A DNA stretch of 64,000 nucleotides from Arachis hypogaea (lineage: Eukaryota > Streptophyta > Magnoliopsida > Fabales > Fabaceae), in contig NC_092048.1 of NCBI RefSeq assembly GCF_003086295.3, forward strand, positions 106,780,276 to 106,844,275, written 5' to 3'. The translations under genes were made by a program, and so were the position numbers. The notes under the pieces are model-generated. The model was not told the DNA's origin. It made no database searches and saw only the letters and a list, made by a program, of their open reading frames with translations. Positions 1 through 10,380 of this stretch are shown one piece after another (position 1 is the stretch's first letter; each line of letters starts with the position of its first letter).

Positions 1-105
1 CTTGTTTCTGGCGTTTAACGCCAGCTTGATGCTTCTTTCTGGCGTTAAATGCCAGTCTGATGCTTCTTACTGGCGTTTAAACGCCAGTAAGCTCTTCCTC
101 TAGGG
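1..105 (-). repeat. Palindrome array in the pol-env spacer of A
   Basis: Three copies of the palindrome CTGGCGTT-N-AACGCCAG or close variants start at 8, 39 and 70, exactly 31 bp apart. The array matches the longer one of element B at 8681-8985 in position and sequence. Confidence 0.85.
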
Positions 106-234
106 TGAGCTATTTTTAATGCTATTTTTCATTCTGTTTTTGATTTTTTAGTTGTTTTTGTGAATTCACATGATCATCAACCTAAAGAAAACATAAAATA
201 GCAATGAAAAACAAATAGATATAATTAAATAACA

Positions 235-250
235 TTGGGTTGCCTCCCAA
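235..250 (-). other. Post-pol hairpin of element A
   Basis: On the element strand, TTGGG and CCCAA flank the loop AGGCAA. The same structure with different stem bases lies downstream of pol in B (9132-9149), D (30039-30056), H (50837-50854) and F (58662-58679). Function is unknown. Confidence 0.7.
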
Positions 251-466
251 CAAGCGCTTCTTTAATGTCAATAGCTTGACAGTGAGCTCTTATGGAGCCT
301 CACAGATAATCAGAGCAGGGTTGGGGCCTTTCAACACCAAACTTAGAGTTTGGTTGTGGCCTCCCAACACCAAACTTAGAGTTTGAATATGGGGGTTTTG
401 TTTGACTCTGTATTGAGAGAAACTTTTCATGCTTCCTCTCCATGGTTACAGAAGGAGAACCTTGTG
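251..466 (-). other. Non-coding segment in the place of integrase (element A)
   Basis: RNase H coding sequence ends near 467 and the post-pol hairpin follows about 220 bp later, so the roughly 1.1 kb of integrase seen in B is absent. The replacing DNA has two copies of a motif resembling the element's own polypurine tract region (AACACCAAACTTAGAGTTTG) near 336-355 and 366-385. I see no coding potential. Confidence 0.7.
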
Positions 467-3045
467 TCTTATAGTTTGCAATGTCTGCAAACCATGGAGC
501 TTCCTAAATAGCAAACAATTGCTCATCCGGAAAGGTTTCAGAGATCTCAGTAGGAGGGAGGGATGCTCCTGCTACTGGTTCTATCCAGGACAGGTGATCA
601 GCTACTTGATTCTCTGTCCCTTTTCTGTCTCTTATTTCTATATCAAACTCTTGCAGAAGCAACACCCATCTTATGAGCCTGGGCTTTGAATCCTGCTTTG
701 TGAGTAGATATTTAAGAGCAGCATGGTCAGTGTACACAATCACTTTTGATCCTACTAAGTATGATCTAAACTTGTCAATGGCATAAACCACTGCAAGCAG
801 CTCTTTTTCTGTGGTTGTGTAATTTTTCTGTGCATCATTTAAAACACGGCTAGCATAATAAATGACATGCAGAAGCTTGTTATGCCTCTGTCCCAATACT
901 GCACTAATGGCATGGTCACTGGCATCACACATTAGTTCGAATGATAATGTCCAATCTGGTGCAGAAATAACTGGTGCTGTGACCAGCTTGGCTTTCAGAG
1001 TTTTAAACGCTTGAAGACACTCTGTGTCAAACACAAATGGCGTGTCAGCAGCTAGCAGATTGCTCAGAGATTTTGCAATTTTTGAAAAATCCTTTATAAA
1101 CCTCCTATAGAATCCTGCATGCCCCAAAAAGCTTCTGATTGCCTTAAAATTGGTGGGTGGTGATAATTTTTCAATTACCTCTACCTTAGCTTGATCCACC
1201 TCTATTCCCTTGTTCGAAATTTTATGCCCAAGGACAATTCCTTCAGTCACCATAAAGTGACATTTTTCCCAATTTAAAACCAGGTTAGTATCTTGGCATC
1301 TTTTCAGAACAAGGGCTAGATGGTTGAGATAGGAGCTAAATGAGTCTCCAAATACTGAGAAGTCATCCATGAAGACTTCCAAAAATTTTTCTACCATATC
1401 AGAGAAGATAGAGAGCATGCACCTCTGAAAGGTTGCAGGTGCGTTGCACAGACCAAAAGGTATTCTTCTATATGCAAATACTCCAGATGGACATGTGAAT
1501 GCTGTTTTCTCTTGGTCCTGAGGATCTACTGCAATTTGATTGTAACCTGAATAGCCATCCAAAAGCAGTAGTATTCATGACCTGCTAGTCTTTCTAGCAT
1601 CTGGTTTATGAATGGTAAAGGGAAGTGATCCTTCCTGGTGGCTGTATTGAGCCTTCTGTAGTCAATACACATACGCCACCCTGTAACTGTTCTTGTAGGA
1701 ACCAGTTTATTTTTTTCATTATGAACCACTGTCATGCCTCCCTTCTTAGGGACAACATGGACAGGGCTCACCCAGGGGCTATCAGAAATAGGATAAATAA
1801 TCCCAGCCTCTAGTAACTTAGCGACCTCTTTCTGCACCACCTCCTTCATGGCGGGATTTAGCCGCCTCTGTGGTTGAACCACTAGCTTAGCATCATCCTC
1901 CAATAGGATCTTGTGCATGCATCTGGCTGGGCTAATGCCCTTAAGATCACTTATGGACCACCCAAGAGCTGTCTTGTGAGTCCTTAGCACCTGAATTAGT
2001 GCTTTCTCTTCATGTGGCTCTAAAGCAGAGCTTATGATTACAGGAAAAGTGTCACCTTCTCCCAGAAATGCATATTTCAGGGATGGTGGTAGTGGTTTGA
2101 GCTCAGATTTAGGAGGTTTCTCCTCTTCCTGAGGAGTTTTCAGAGGTTCTTTTATTTCTTCTGGTTCCTCCAGATCAGGCTGAACATCTTTAAAAATGTC
2201 CTCTAGCTCTAATTCGAGACTCTCAGTCATATTGACCTCTTTCACCAGGGAGTCAATAATATCAACACTCAGGCAGTCTTCTGATGTGTCTGGATGCTGC
2301 ATAGCTTTGACAACATTCAAGTTAAACTCATCCTCATTGACTCTCAGGGTTATCTCCCCTTTTTGGACGTCAATGAGGGTTCATCCAGTTGCTAGGAATG
2401 GTCTTCCTAGAATGAGAGTTGCACTCTTGTGCTCCTCCATTTTCAGCACTACAAAGTCAGTAGGGAAGGCAAATGGCCCAACCTTGACAATCATGTCCTC
2501 AATTATGCCTGATGGGTATTTTATGGAGCCATCAGCAAGTTGAAGACAAATCCGGGTTGGTTTGATCTCTTCATTCAAACCAAGCTTTCTGATAGTGGAT
2601 GCAGGGATCAGGTTGATACTTGTCCCAAGATCACATAGAGCTGTCTTGGTGCAAATTCCCTCTAATGTGCATGGTATCATAAAGCTTCCGGGATCCTTAA
2701 GCTTCTCTGGTAAGCTTTTCAGAATGACTGCACTACATTCCTCAGTGAGAAAAACTTTTTCAGTTTCTCTCCAATCCTTCTTATGGCTTAAGATTTCTTT
2801 CATGAACTTAGCATAAAAGGGTATTTGCTCAAGTGCTTCTGCAAATGGAATCTTTATTTCAAGAGTTCTGAGATAGTCTGCAAAGCGAGCAAATTATTTA
2901 TCCTGTTCTGCTTGGCAGAGTTTCTGAGGATAAGGTATTTTGGCTTTATATTCTTCAACCTTAGTTGCTGCAGGTTTGTTTCTTACAGAGGCAGGTTGAG
3001 AAGCCTTCTTGAGGGAGTTATTATCAGCACTTGTAGGTGTCTGAT
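467..3045 (-). pseudogene. Element A pol: protease, RT and RNase H, broken
   Basis: This is the protease, reverse transcriptase and RNase H part of a Ty3/gypsy polyprotein. The aspartic protease motif LCDLGTSINLIPAS and the later ILGRPFL lie at 2381-2803. RT follows with CIDYRRLN, and beyond the frameshift FMDDFSV (the YxDD box) and RNase H motifs [15 protein letters not shown] and [10 protein letters not shown]. All of it lies in one frame except a one-base loss in an A-run near 1562. In-frame stops are TAA at 2894-2896, TGA at 2381-2383 and TAG at 504-506. Comparison with B and C shows Gln, Arg (CGA) and Gln codons there, so each is one C-to-T change. Integrase does not follow. The product cannot be active. 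Confidence 0.92.
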
Positions 3046-3051
3046 CCCTCA

Positions 3052-3135
3052 CTGGCGTTTGAATGCCAGAACTGAACATGGATTGGGCATTTAACGCCAG
3101 TTTTTCACCCTTTTCTGGCGTTTGAACGCCAGACT
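3052..3135 (-). repeat. Palindrome copies inside the gag-protease linker of A
   Basis: Three AACGCCAG palindrome variants lie within the open frame between gag and protease. B has a matching set at 13085-13200 and C a decayed one at 22612-22668. They are translated as part of a poorly conserved linker. Confidence 0.75.
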
Positions 3136-4159
3136 TATTCCTCTCTGGGCTCTTACTGTCCTCAGAAAAATTTTGGGTAGTAGGTTGCTCATCCTCTGTC
3201 AGCTGTTCTTTTCTTGGCTTTCTGCTACTTTGAGTTGAGGTATTTAATGTTTTTCCACTTCTTAATTGAATTGCTTGGCACTCCTTTGTTATCTGTTTTG
3301 ATAATTGCTATTTTTTCTGATTCAATTGTGATTCTATATCCTTGTTAGCATTTTTGGTTTCTTGTAGCATCTCCTTAACTTCTGCTAACTGCCTTGTTAT
3401 AGAAGATAGTTGCTGATTGAGTTCAGCAACTTGTTCCTGAGGACTAAAGTCAGTTGATACTGCCTTGGCTTCTTCTTTCATGGAGGACTCATTACTTATG
3501 TACAGATGCTGATTTCTAGGAACTACATCAATATACTCTTGGGCCTCTTCAATAGTCTTTCTCATGTGTATAGATCCACCAGCTGAGTGGTCTAGAGATA
3601 TCTGAGCTTTTTCTGTAAGCCTATAGTAGAAGATGTCTAGTTGCACCCACTCTGAAAATATTTCAGAGGGGCATTTCCTTAGCATCCCTCTGTACCTCTC
3701 CCAGGCGTTATAAATGGATTCATCATCCTCTTGTTTAAAGCCTTGGATGTCCAGCCTTAGCTGTGTCATCCTTTTTGGAGGGAAATATTGATTCAGGAAT
3801 TTGTCTGATAACTGTTTCTATGTTCTTATACTTGCTGTAGGTTGGTTATTTAACCACCTCTTAGCTTTATCTTTTACAGCAAATGGAAACAGTAACAATC
3901 TGTAGACATCCTGATCTACTTCTTTGTCACGTACTATGTCAGCAATTTGCAAGAACTGTGCCAGAAACTCAATAGGTTCTTCTTGTGGAAGACCGGAATA
4001 CTGGCAATTTTGTTGCACCATGACAATGAGCTGAGGATTTAGCTCAAAACTACTTGCTTTGATAGGAGGTATACAGATGCTACTCCCATATGCAGTAGTA
4101 GTGGGATTAGCATATGACCCCAGAGTCCTTCTGGACTGTTCATTTCCACTTAGGTCCAT
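3136..4159 (-). pseudogene. Element A gag, broken
   Basis: This encodes the Gag capsid-type protein of an Athila-like element. It starts MDLSGNEQSRR at 4159 and shows the retrotransposon gag core (LFPFAVKDKAKRWL, then ERYRGMLRKCPSE and LDHSAGGS), followed by a Gln-rich coiled-coil-like stretch. Two in-frame stops break it: TAG at 3818-3820, where B has Trp (TGG), and TAG at 3308-3310, where B has Gln. Both are single transitions. The frame is otherwise continuous into protease, so gag-pol was one reading frame. I see no CCHC zinc knuckle. Confidence 0.9.
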
Positions 4160-4395
4160 GATAGAGAAAGGGAGATGATGCGAATTGCAAATAAAAAATA
4201 TATATATATTAAAAACCGAAATTAAAAATAAAATAAATGAAAAATTGACTATAATTTCAAAAATTAGAAGAAAAAGAAATAAAAAAAATTGAAAACTAAA
4301 TTAATTAATTAAAAAGATTTGAAAAAAATTGTGGGTGAGGATTTTCGAAAAAATGAAGAGAGAGAAATTAGTTAGGAAGTTTTGAAAAAGATATG
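4160..4395 (-). other. Leader of element A, near gag
   Basis: AT-rich untranslated leader between gag and the insertion point of B, with repeated GAAAAAGAT-like words. It continues at 16537. Confidence 0.7.
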
Positions 4396-5931
4396 TGGTG
4401 CACGAATTGTGAATCACACTTTTCACACTCGTACCACTAACCAGCAAGTGCACTTGGTCGTCCAAGTAATACCTTACGTGAGTAAGGGTCGAATCCCACG
4501 GAGATTGTTGGTTCGAAGCAATCTATGGTTATCTTACAATTCTTAGTCAGGAAGTCAATTATATTTGTCAGTTGAGTTACGAATAAACAAGAGAGCATGA
4601 TTAAAGGTTACTTGTTATGCAGTAATGGATGATATGTTAGAGTTTTGGAGATACTTTGTCTTCAGAATCTCTGCTTTCCTCTGTCCTCTGATTCATGCAC
4701 GCACGTCCTCCTATGGCAAGCTGTGTGTTGGTGGATCACCGTTGTCAATGGCTACCATCCATCCTTTCAGTGAAAATGGTCCAGGTGCGCTGTCACCGCA
4801 TGGCTAATCATCTGCAGGTTCTCAGTCGTACCGGAATAGGATTTACTATCCTTTTGCGTCTGTCACTACGCCCAGCACTCACGAGTTTGAAGTTTGTCAC
4901 AGCCATCCAATCCTAGAATCCTACTCGGAATACCACAGACAAGGTTTAGACTTTCCAGATTCTCATGAATGCCGCCATCAATCTAGCTTATACCACGGAG
5001 ATTCTGATTAGGAAATCTAAGAGATATTCATTCAATCTGATGTAGAACGGAAGTGATTTTCAGACACACGTTCATGGATTGAGGAAGGTGATGAGTGTCA
5101 CTGATCATCACCTTCTCCATAGTTAGGCGCGAATGGATATCTTAGATAGGAACACTCATGTTTGAATGGAAAACAGAAATACTTGCATTAATTCATCAAG
5201 ACACAGCAGAGCTCCTCACCCCCAACAATGGAGTTTAGAGACTCATTCCATCAAAGAGTACAAAGTTCAGATCTAAAAATGTCATGAGGTACAAAATAAA
5301 TCTCTAAAAGTTGTTTAAATACTAAACTAGTAACCTAGGCTTACAGAAAATGAGTAAACTATAACAGATAGTGCAGAAATCCACTTTTGGGGCCCACTTG
5401 GTGTGTGCTGGGGCTGAGACTAAAGCTTTCACGTGCCTGGGGCTATTTTGGGCGTTCAACGCCAGCTTTGGATCCTTTTCTGGCGTTGAACTCCAACTTG
5501 CAACTTGTTTCTGGCGCTGGACGCCAGAATTGGGCAGAGAACTGGCGTTGAACGCCAGTTTACGTCATCTATCCTTGAGCAAAGTATGAACTATTATATA
5601 TTGCTGGAAAGCCCTGGATGTCTACTTTCCAACGCAATTGGAAGCACGCCATTTGGAGTTCTGTAGCTCCAGAAAGTCCATTTTGAGTACAGGGAGGTCA
5701 GAATCCAACAACATCAGCAGTCCTTTTTCAGCCTGAATCAGATTTTTGCTCAACTCCCTCAATTTCAGCCAGAAAATACCTGAAATTACAGAAAAACACA
5801 CAAACTCATAGTAAAGTCCAAAAATATGAATTTTGCCTAGAAACTAATGAAAATAAACTAAAAACCAACTAAAACATACTAAAATCTATATGAAATTAAC
5901 CCCAAAAAGCGTATAAAATATCCGCTCATCA
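4396..5931 (-). repeat. 3' LTR of element B
   Basis: On the element strand it begins TGATGAGCGG and ends TGCACCA (TG...CA ends). It pairs with 15000-16536. Palindrome copies at 31-bp spacing lie around 5449-5566. A short hairpin CCTTAC-GTGA-GTAAGG lies at 4472-4487. Confidence 0.95.
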
Positions 5932-5969
5932 CAACACCAAACTTAAACTGTTGCTTGTCCTCAAGCAAC
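5932..5969 (-). other. Polypurine region and adjoining hairpin, element B
   Basis: Directly upstream of the 3' LTR on the element strand is AGTTTAAGTTTGGTGTTG, the expected place of plus-strand priming. Just before it is a perfect 8-bp stem, GTTGCTTG and CAAGCAAC, around the loop AGGA (5950-5969). The same layout with a different stem occurs in D, F and H. Confidence 0.8.
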
Positions 5970-7029
5970 TAGACAAATAAAATAGAAGACTAATAGGTTG
6001 AGAAGCAATAATATCTCAGAGTTTTTGAGTGAAGCTCAGATTCTAATTAGATGAGCGGGACTAGTAGCTTTTTGCTTCCGAACAGTTTTGGCATCTCACT
6101 TTATCCATTGAAGCTCAGAGTGATTGGCATCTATAGGAACTTAGAATTCAGATAGTGTTATTGATTCTCCTATTTCAGTATGATGATTCTTGAACACAGC
6201 TATTTTATGAGTCTTGGCCGTGGCCCTAAGCACTTTGTTTTCCAGTGTTACTACCGGATACATAAATGCCACAGACACATAATTGGGTGAACCTTTTAGA
6301 TTGTGACTCAGCTTTGCTAAAGTCCCCAATTAGAGGTGTCCAGAGTTCTTAAGCACACTCTTATTTTTTTTTTTTGCTTTGGACCTTGACTTTAACCGCT
6401 CAGTCTCAAGTTTTCACTTGACACCTTCACGCCACAAGCACATGGTTAGGGACAGCTTGGTTTAGCCGCTTAGGCCAGGATTTTATTCCCTTAGGCCCTT
6501 CTATCCACTGATGCTCAAAGCCTTGGGATCCTTTTTATTACCCTTGCCTTTTGGTTTTAAGGGCTATTGGCTTTTTCTGCTTGCTTTCTCTTTTTCTTTC
6601 TCTGTATTATATTTTTTTTTCTGCAAGCTTTGTTCTTTGCTGCTTTTTCTTGCTTGAAGAATCATTTTTTTTATGATTTTTCAGATTATCAATAACATGT
6701 CTCATGTTCATCATTCTTTCAAGAGCCAACATATTTAACAGTCTTAAACAACAAATTCAAAAGACATATGCACTGTTCAAGCATTTATTCATAAGACAGA
6801 AAGCATTACCACCACATGTAACTAATTAGAATTTTTATTTAAAAACTCGAAATTTTATTGCCTCTTATTCAAAAGATCTACTATTTTATTCATGTTTGCT
6901 GATGATGAGAAAAATAGACTATAACTTAATTGGAGATAAAATCAAAATAGATACTAATTACTACTATATGACTCCTAAGGTAAACTCCTATAACGACAAC
7001 TATCACAGAGTTAAAGCAGAAATTGGAAT
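5970..7029 (-). other. 3' untranslated region of element B
   Basis: About 1 kb without a convincing ORF, between the envelope-position ORF and the polypurine region. Part of it (around 6045-6100) matches 41860-41930 of element E on the opposite strand, which helps to define where E was shortened. Otherwise I see AT-rich, low-complexity DNA. Confidence 0.7.
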
Positions 7030-8163
7030 TTAACAACCTTTGTTCTGGGAAGTGGATGTTCCTCGGATCTGTGGGGTGCTTGGTCCTTCAAGAGATAACT
7101 TCTGGCGCTTCAATTCCCTCAAATCACGCCCTTGCTCCTTTTGTTCTTTAATCAAATAGCAAAGAATTTGACTTTGTTCCTTCTGTTCTTTTATTATTTG
7201 TTCTATAGCTTCTTGCATTTTGGTAACTGATGTTTCAAGATACTCCCAATATTCAGATTGAGGGATTTCTGGGAGAAATTCCTGTGTTTTCTTCTTGATG
7301 GGATCATCCTGTGCTTGTTGTTTTTCCATTGATGCTTTGGTGATTGGTTTCTCGATTGAGATATACTCAGTTATTCCCATCCTTACTCCAGCGTCCTTGC
7401 AGAGCAGAGAAATCAAGCTTGGGTAAGCCAACCTGGCCTCTTTAGAATTTTTATTAGAAATTTTGTAGAATTCAGTTGAAATTAGTTGATGAACTTCCAC
7501 TTCTTTTCCCATCATGATGCAATGGATCATCACTGCTCTTTTAACAGTGACTTCAGAACGGTTGCTAGTGGGCAGCAGAGAATGCCCAATAAAGTCCAGC
7601 CATCCTCTGGCGACTGGTTTGAGATCTTCCCATTTGAGTTGATTTGGGACACCCTTCGTGCTAGTGGTCCACCTTGCTCCAGGGATACATATATCCTCTA
7701 GAATCTTATCTAGGCCCTTGTCTGTTCTCATCATTCTCCTGTTGAAAGAGTCTGGATCATCTTTCAACTGAGGTAGCTTTAAGATCTCTCTGATCTTGTC
7801 AGGGATGGTATGAACAATCTTTCCTCTGACCACGGTCCGATATTCATAGAAAGCAGTTCCAGATAGTTTTTGCTTGTCTGTCTGCCACATATTAGCATAG
7901 AACTCCTGGACCATATTCCTTCCCACTTTCGTCTTAGGATTAGCTAGGACCTCCCAGTTCCTGATTCGAATTTGCTCCTGGATCTCCGGATATTCGTCTT
8001 CTTTCAGATCGAATCTAACTTCCGGGATCACTGATCTTAGACCCATTATTTTGTAATAATGGTCTGAATGTTCTTTAGATAAGAACTTCCCTTGATTCCA
8101 AAGTGGTTTTGGAACGCTCTCTTTCTTGCCTCTTGAAGTGGGTTGTTTTCCCTTAGGAGCCAT
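7030..8163 (-). CDS. Envelope-position protein of element B (putative plant transposon protein type)
   Basis: Open frame of 377 codons from MAPKGKQPTSRGK to the stop at 7030. It has a basic N-terminus, a globular region with VQEFYANMW and YRTVVRGK, and a C-terminal coiled coil of repeated EQKEQ near residues 320-360. The layout matches the corresponding ORFs of D and H, and I recall this family as a putative plant transposon protein found in Athila-like elements. I see no membrane span inside it, so a true envelope role is doubtful. The frame stays open 44 codons upstream to an earlier ATG at 8295, adding a hydrophobic stretch. I chose the inner start because D and H align there. It is the only unbroken gene of B. 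Confidence 0.85.
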   Translation of the reverse strand: MAPKGKQPTSRGKKESVPKPLWNQGKFLSKEHSDHYYKIMGLRSVIPEVRFDLKEDEYPEIQEQIRIRNWEVLANPKTKVGRNMVQEFYANMWQTDKQKLSGTAFYEYRTVVRGKIVHTIPDKIREILKLPQLKDDPDSFNRRMMRTDKGLDKILEDICIPGARWTTSTKGVPNQLKWEDLKPVARGWLDFIGHSLLPTSNRSEVTVKRAVMIHCIMMGKEVEVHQLISTEFYKISNKNSKEARLAYPSLISLLCKDAGVRMGITEYISIEKPITKASMEKQQAQDDPIKKKTQEFLPEIPQSEYWEYLETSVTKMQEAIEQIIKEQKEQSQILCYLIKEQKEQGRDLRELKRQKLSLEGPSTPQIRGTSTSQNKGC

Positions 8164-8185
8164 GATCTTAGTGATCACGGATAAA

Positions 8186-8222
8186 CACACCAAACTTAGA
8201 GGTTTGCTTGCCCTCAAGCAAA
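8186..8222 (-). promoter_or_regulatory. Second hairpin plus polypurine-like cassette, upstream of the env-position ORF
   Basis: On the element strand, TTTGCTTG and CAAGCAAA pair around the loop AGGG (8203-8222), followed by CCTCTAAGTTTGGTGT. This repeats the arrangement at the true polypurine region (5932-5969) with changed stem ends that still pair. It could be an internal plus-strand primer or a signal for the downstream ORF; both are inference. Confidence 0.6.
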
Positions 8223-8295
8223 AGAAAAGAAAGGAAAGGGATAGAAGGAGAGCTAGGTGCAATTGTTGATGGAGGGGGGGGGAGGCCGAACCCAT

Positions 8296-8680
8296 ATTTA
8301 AAGGGAGGGGGTGGGTTCGAAAATTTAGAAAAGATATATGATAAAAAAGATTGATTTGGAAAAGATAAGATAGAAGATATGATAAGAGAGGATATAATTT
8401 AAAATTGAAAAGATATGAAAATTTTTTGAAAAAGATAAATCTAGATTTTGAAAAAGATAATGTGGAGGTTTGAAAAAGATATTAGTTGAAAAGATAGATT
8501 TGGTTTGTGCTTATGGATTAAGATACATTTGATATTTTTAAGGTAGGGTTTTTAGAAATTAGGGATTTTAGAAATCAGGGTTCTTAACATGTTTATGCAA
8601 GAAATCATGAATTGAAGCATGAAAATTAAGATTAAAATGAAAAATATGAAGAAAAAATGAATTTACCTCCTCCCCACCAT
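8296..8680 (-). other. AT-rich spacer upstream of the env-position ORF, element B
   Basis: Low-complexity DNA with repeated GAAAAAGATA and GATAAGATA words. I see no ORF and no known signal. Confidence 0.6.
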
Positions 8681-8985
8681 CCTGGCGTTTGAACGCCCAA
8701 ACGCTGCATGTTTTGGGCGTTCAACGCCCAAATGCTGCCTCTCCTGGGCGTCCAACGCCCAGCTGCTGCTTCTTTCTGGCGTTGAACGCCAGGAAGTCCT
8801 TTGTTACTGGGCATTTTTCTGAACGCCCAGAATGCTGTAAATCTGGCGTTAAACGCCCAGAAGGAGCTTCTTTCTGGCGTTTAACGCCCAGATGGCTATC
8901 CTCACTGGCGTTCAACGCCCAGTGGATGCTTCTATTGGGTGTTGAACGCCCAAAACAGACTTTTACTGGCATTTTCTTGCCAGTG
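8681..8985 (-). repeat. Palindrome array in the pol-env spacer of B
   Basis: About nine copies of CTGGCGTT-N-AACGCCAG or close variants (several read GGGCGTT...AACGCCC). Copies start near 8692, 8714, 8744, 8776, 8808, 8843, 8874, 8905 and 8936, mostly about 31 bp apart. The same unit occurs in the LTRs and in the gag-protease linker. Confidence 0.85.
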
Positions 8986-9131
8986 AGCTCTTTTTCTCTG
9001 TTTTGTGTGCAGAATCCTTCTGTAACCCTGTGAACTTATACAATTGACTCTTTACCTTAGGATCAGTGAACTTTATATAAAAAAATAAAAATAAAAATAG
9101 GGCAAAATGCTTAGAGGATTGATGCCCCATG

Positions 9132-9149
9132 GCTGGGTTACCTCCCAGC
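9132..9149 (-). other. Post-pol hairpin of element B
   Basis: On the element strand GCTGGG and CCCAGC pair around AGGTAA, about 40 bases after the end of pol. Compared with A, one T-A pair is replaced by C-G, so pairing is kept while sequence changes. Confidence 0.75.
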
Positions 9150-9190
9150 AAGCGCTTCTTTATTGTCTTTAGCTGGACCTTGCTGAGCTT

Positions 9191-10380
9191 TTAGTCTAGC
9201 TTCAGCCTTGAGCACTCTTGCTCAACATTGCCTTCAAGATAGTGCTTGATTCTCTGTCCATTGACAATGAACTTCTTATCAGAATCAATATCTTGAAGCT
9301 CCACATAACCATATGGTGATACACTTGTAATCACATATGGTCCCCTCCACCGGGACTTCAGTTTCCCAGGGAATAGCCTGAGCCTGGAGTTGAACAACAG
9401 AACCTTTTGTCCTGGTTCAAAGATTCTAGATGACAGCTTTCTGTCATGCCACTTTTTTATTTTTCTTTATAAAGCTTGGCATTTTCGAAAGCAGTGAATC
9501 TGAATTCCTCTAGCTCATTTAGCTGGAGCAATCTTTTTTCTCCAGCTAATTTGGCGTCAAAGTTCAGGAATCTGGTTGCCCAGTAGGCTTTATGTTCCAG
9601 TTCCACGGGCAGGTGACATGCCTTACCATAGACCAGTTGGTATGGAGAGGTCCCTATAGGAGTCTTGAATGCTGTTCTGTATGCCCACAGAGCATCATCC
9701 AAGCTTCTTGCCCAATCCTTTCTACGGGTATTTACAGTCCGTTCTAGGATTCTTTTTAGCTCTTTGTTAGATACTTCATCTTGTCCATTAGTCTGTGGAT
9801 GATATGGAGTCGCCACCTTGTGGTGAATCCCATACCGGACCATGGCAGAGTAGAGCTGTTTGTTGCAGAAGTGAGTGCCCCCATCACTGATTAGTACTCT
9901 AGGGACCCCAAACCTTCTGAAGATATATTTCTGGAGGAACTTCAGCACTGTTTTAGTATCATTGGTGGGTGTGGCAATGGCCTCAACCCATTTTGATACA
10001 TAGTCAACTGCCACCAGAATATAAGTGTTTGAGAATGATGGTGGAAAAGGTCCCATGAAGTCAATTCCCCATACGTCAAACAACTCAATCTCCAAGATTC
10101 CTTGTTGAGGCATGGCGTAACCATGACCAGATTACCAGCTCTTTGGCAACTGTCACAGTTACGTACAAACTCTCGGGAATCTTTATAGAGTGTGGGCCAA
10201 TAGAAGCCACATTGGAGGACCTTGGTGGCTGTTCGCTCACCTCCGAAATGGCCTCCATATTAAGATCCATGGCAATGCCATAGGATCCTCTGTGCTTATT
10301 CTCTAGGGACACACCTACGGATTCTTCCATCTGCACATCTCTTAAAGAGATAGGGTTCATCCCACAAGTAGTACTTTGCA
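9191..10380 (-). pseudogene. Element B integrase, broken
   Basis: This is the integrase of a Ty3/gypsy element, which joins the DNA copy to the host genome. The N-terminal HHCC zinc region ([17 protein letters not shown]) is readable but crossed by stops and a frameshift near 10113. The catalytic core is open at 9457-10113, with the first Asp in WGIDFMG, the second in ISDGGTHF and the Glu 36 residues later in [10 protein letters not shown] frameshift in an A-run near 9450 separates the C-terminal part (9191-9397, [18 protein letters not shown]). I see no chromodomain, as expected of this lineage. Inactive as it stands. Confidence 0.9.

Larger units (their letters stand above)
1..4395 (-). mobile_element. 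Element A, part 1: Athila-like Ty3/gypsy retrotransposon, 3' portion
   Basis: Read on the minus strand this holds gag, protease, RT, RNase H and the post-pol spacer. The rest of A (leader, primer site, 5' LTR) resumes at 16537, after element B. The join is marked by the 5-bp duplication ATATG at 4391-4395 and 16537-16541. Integrase is missing and the 3' LTR of A lies beyond the left edge of the window. The gag-pol frame is degraded by in-frame stops and one frameshift. Confidence 0.93.

Noticed and set aside
1625..2816. Plus-strand ORFs opposite pol (also 11599-11787, 12170-12760, 21320-22088)
   Set aside because: They are antisense shadows of conserved minus-strand pol coding sequence.
8164..8295. 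Signal peptide on the env-position protein of B
   Set aside because: The hydrophobic stretch precedes the start supported by D and H and includes the hairpin/polypurine-like cassette; it may be translated only by chance. Kept as an open point under the splice-acceptor finding.
8681..8985. Regularly spaced palindromes resembling a CRISPR array
   Set aside because: Spacing is regular, but the DNA between units is itself related, there are no cas genes, and the setting is a plant retrotransposon with the same units in LTRs.
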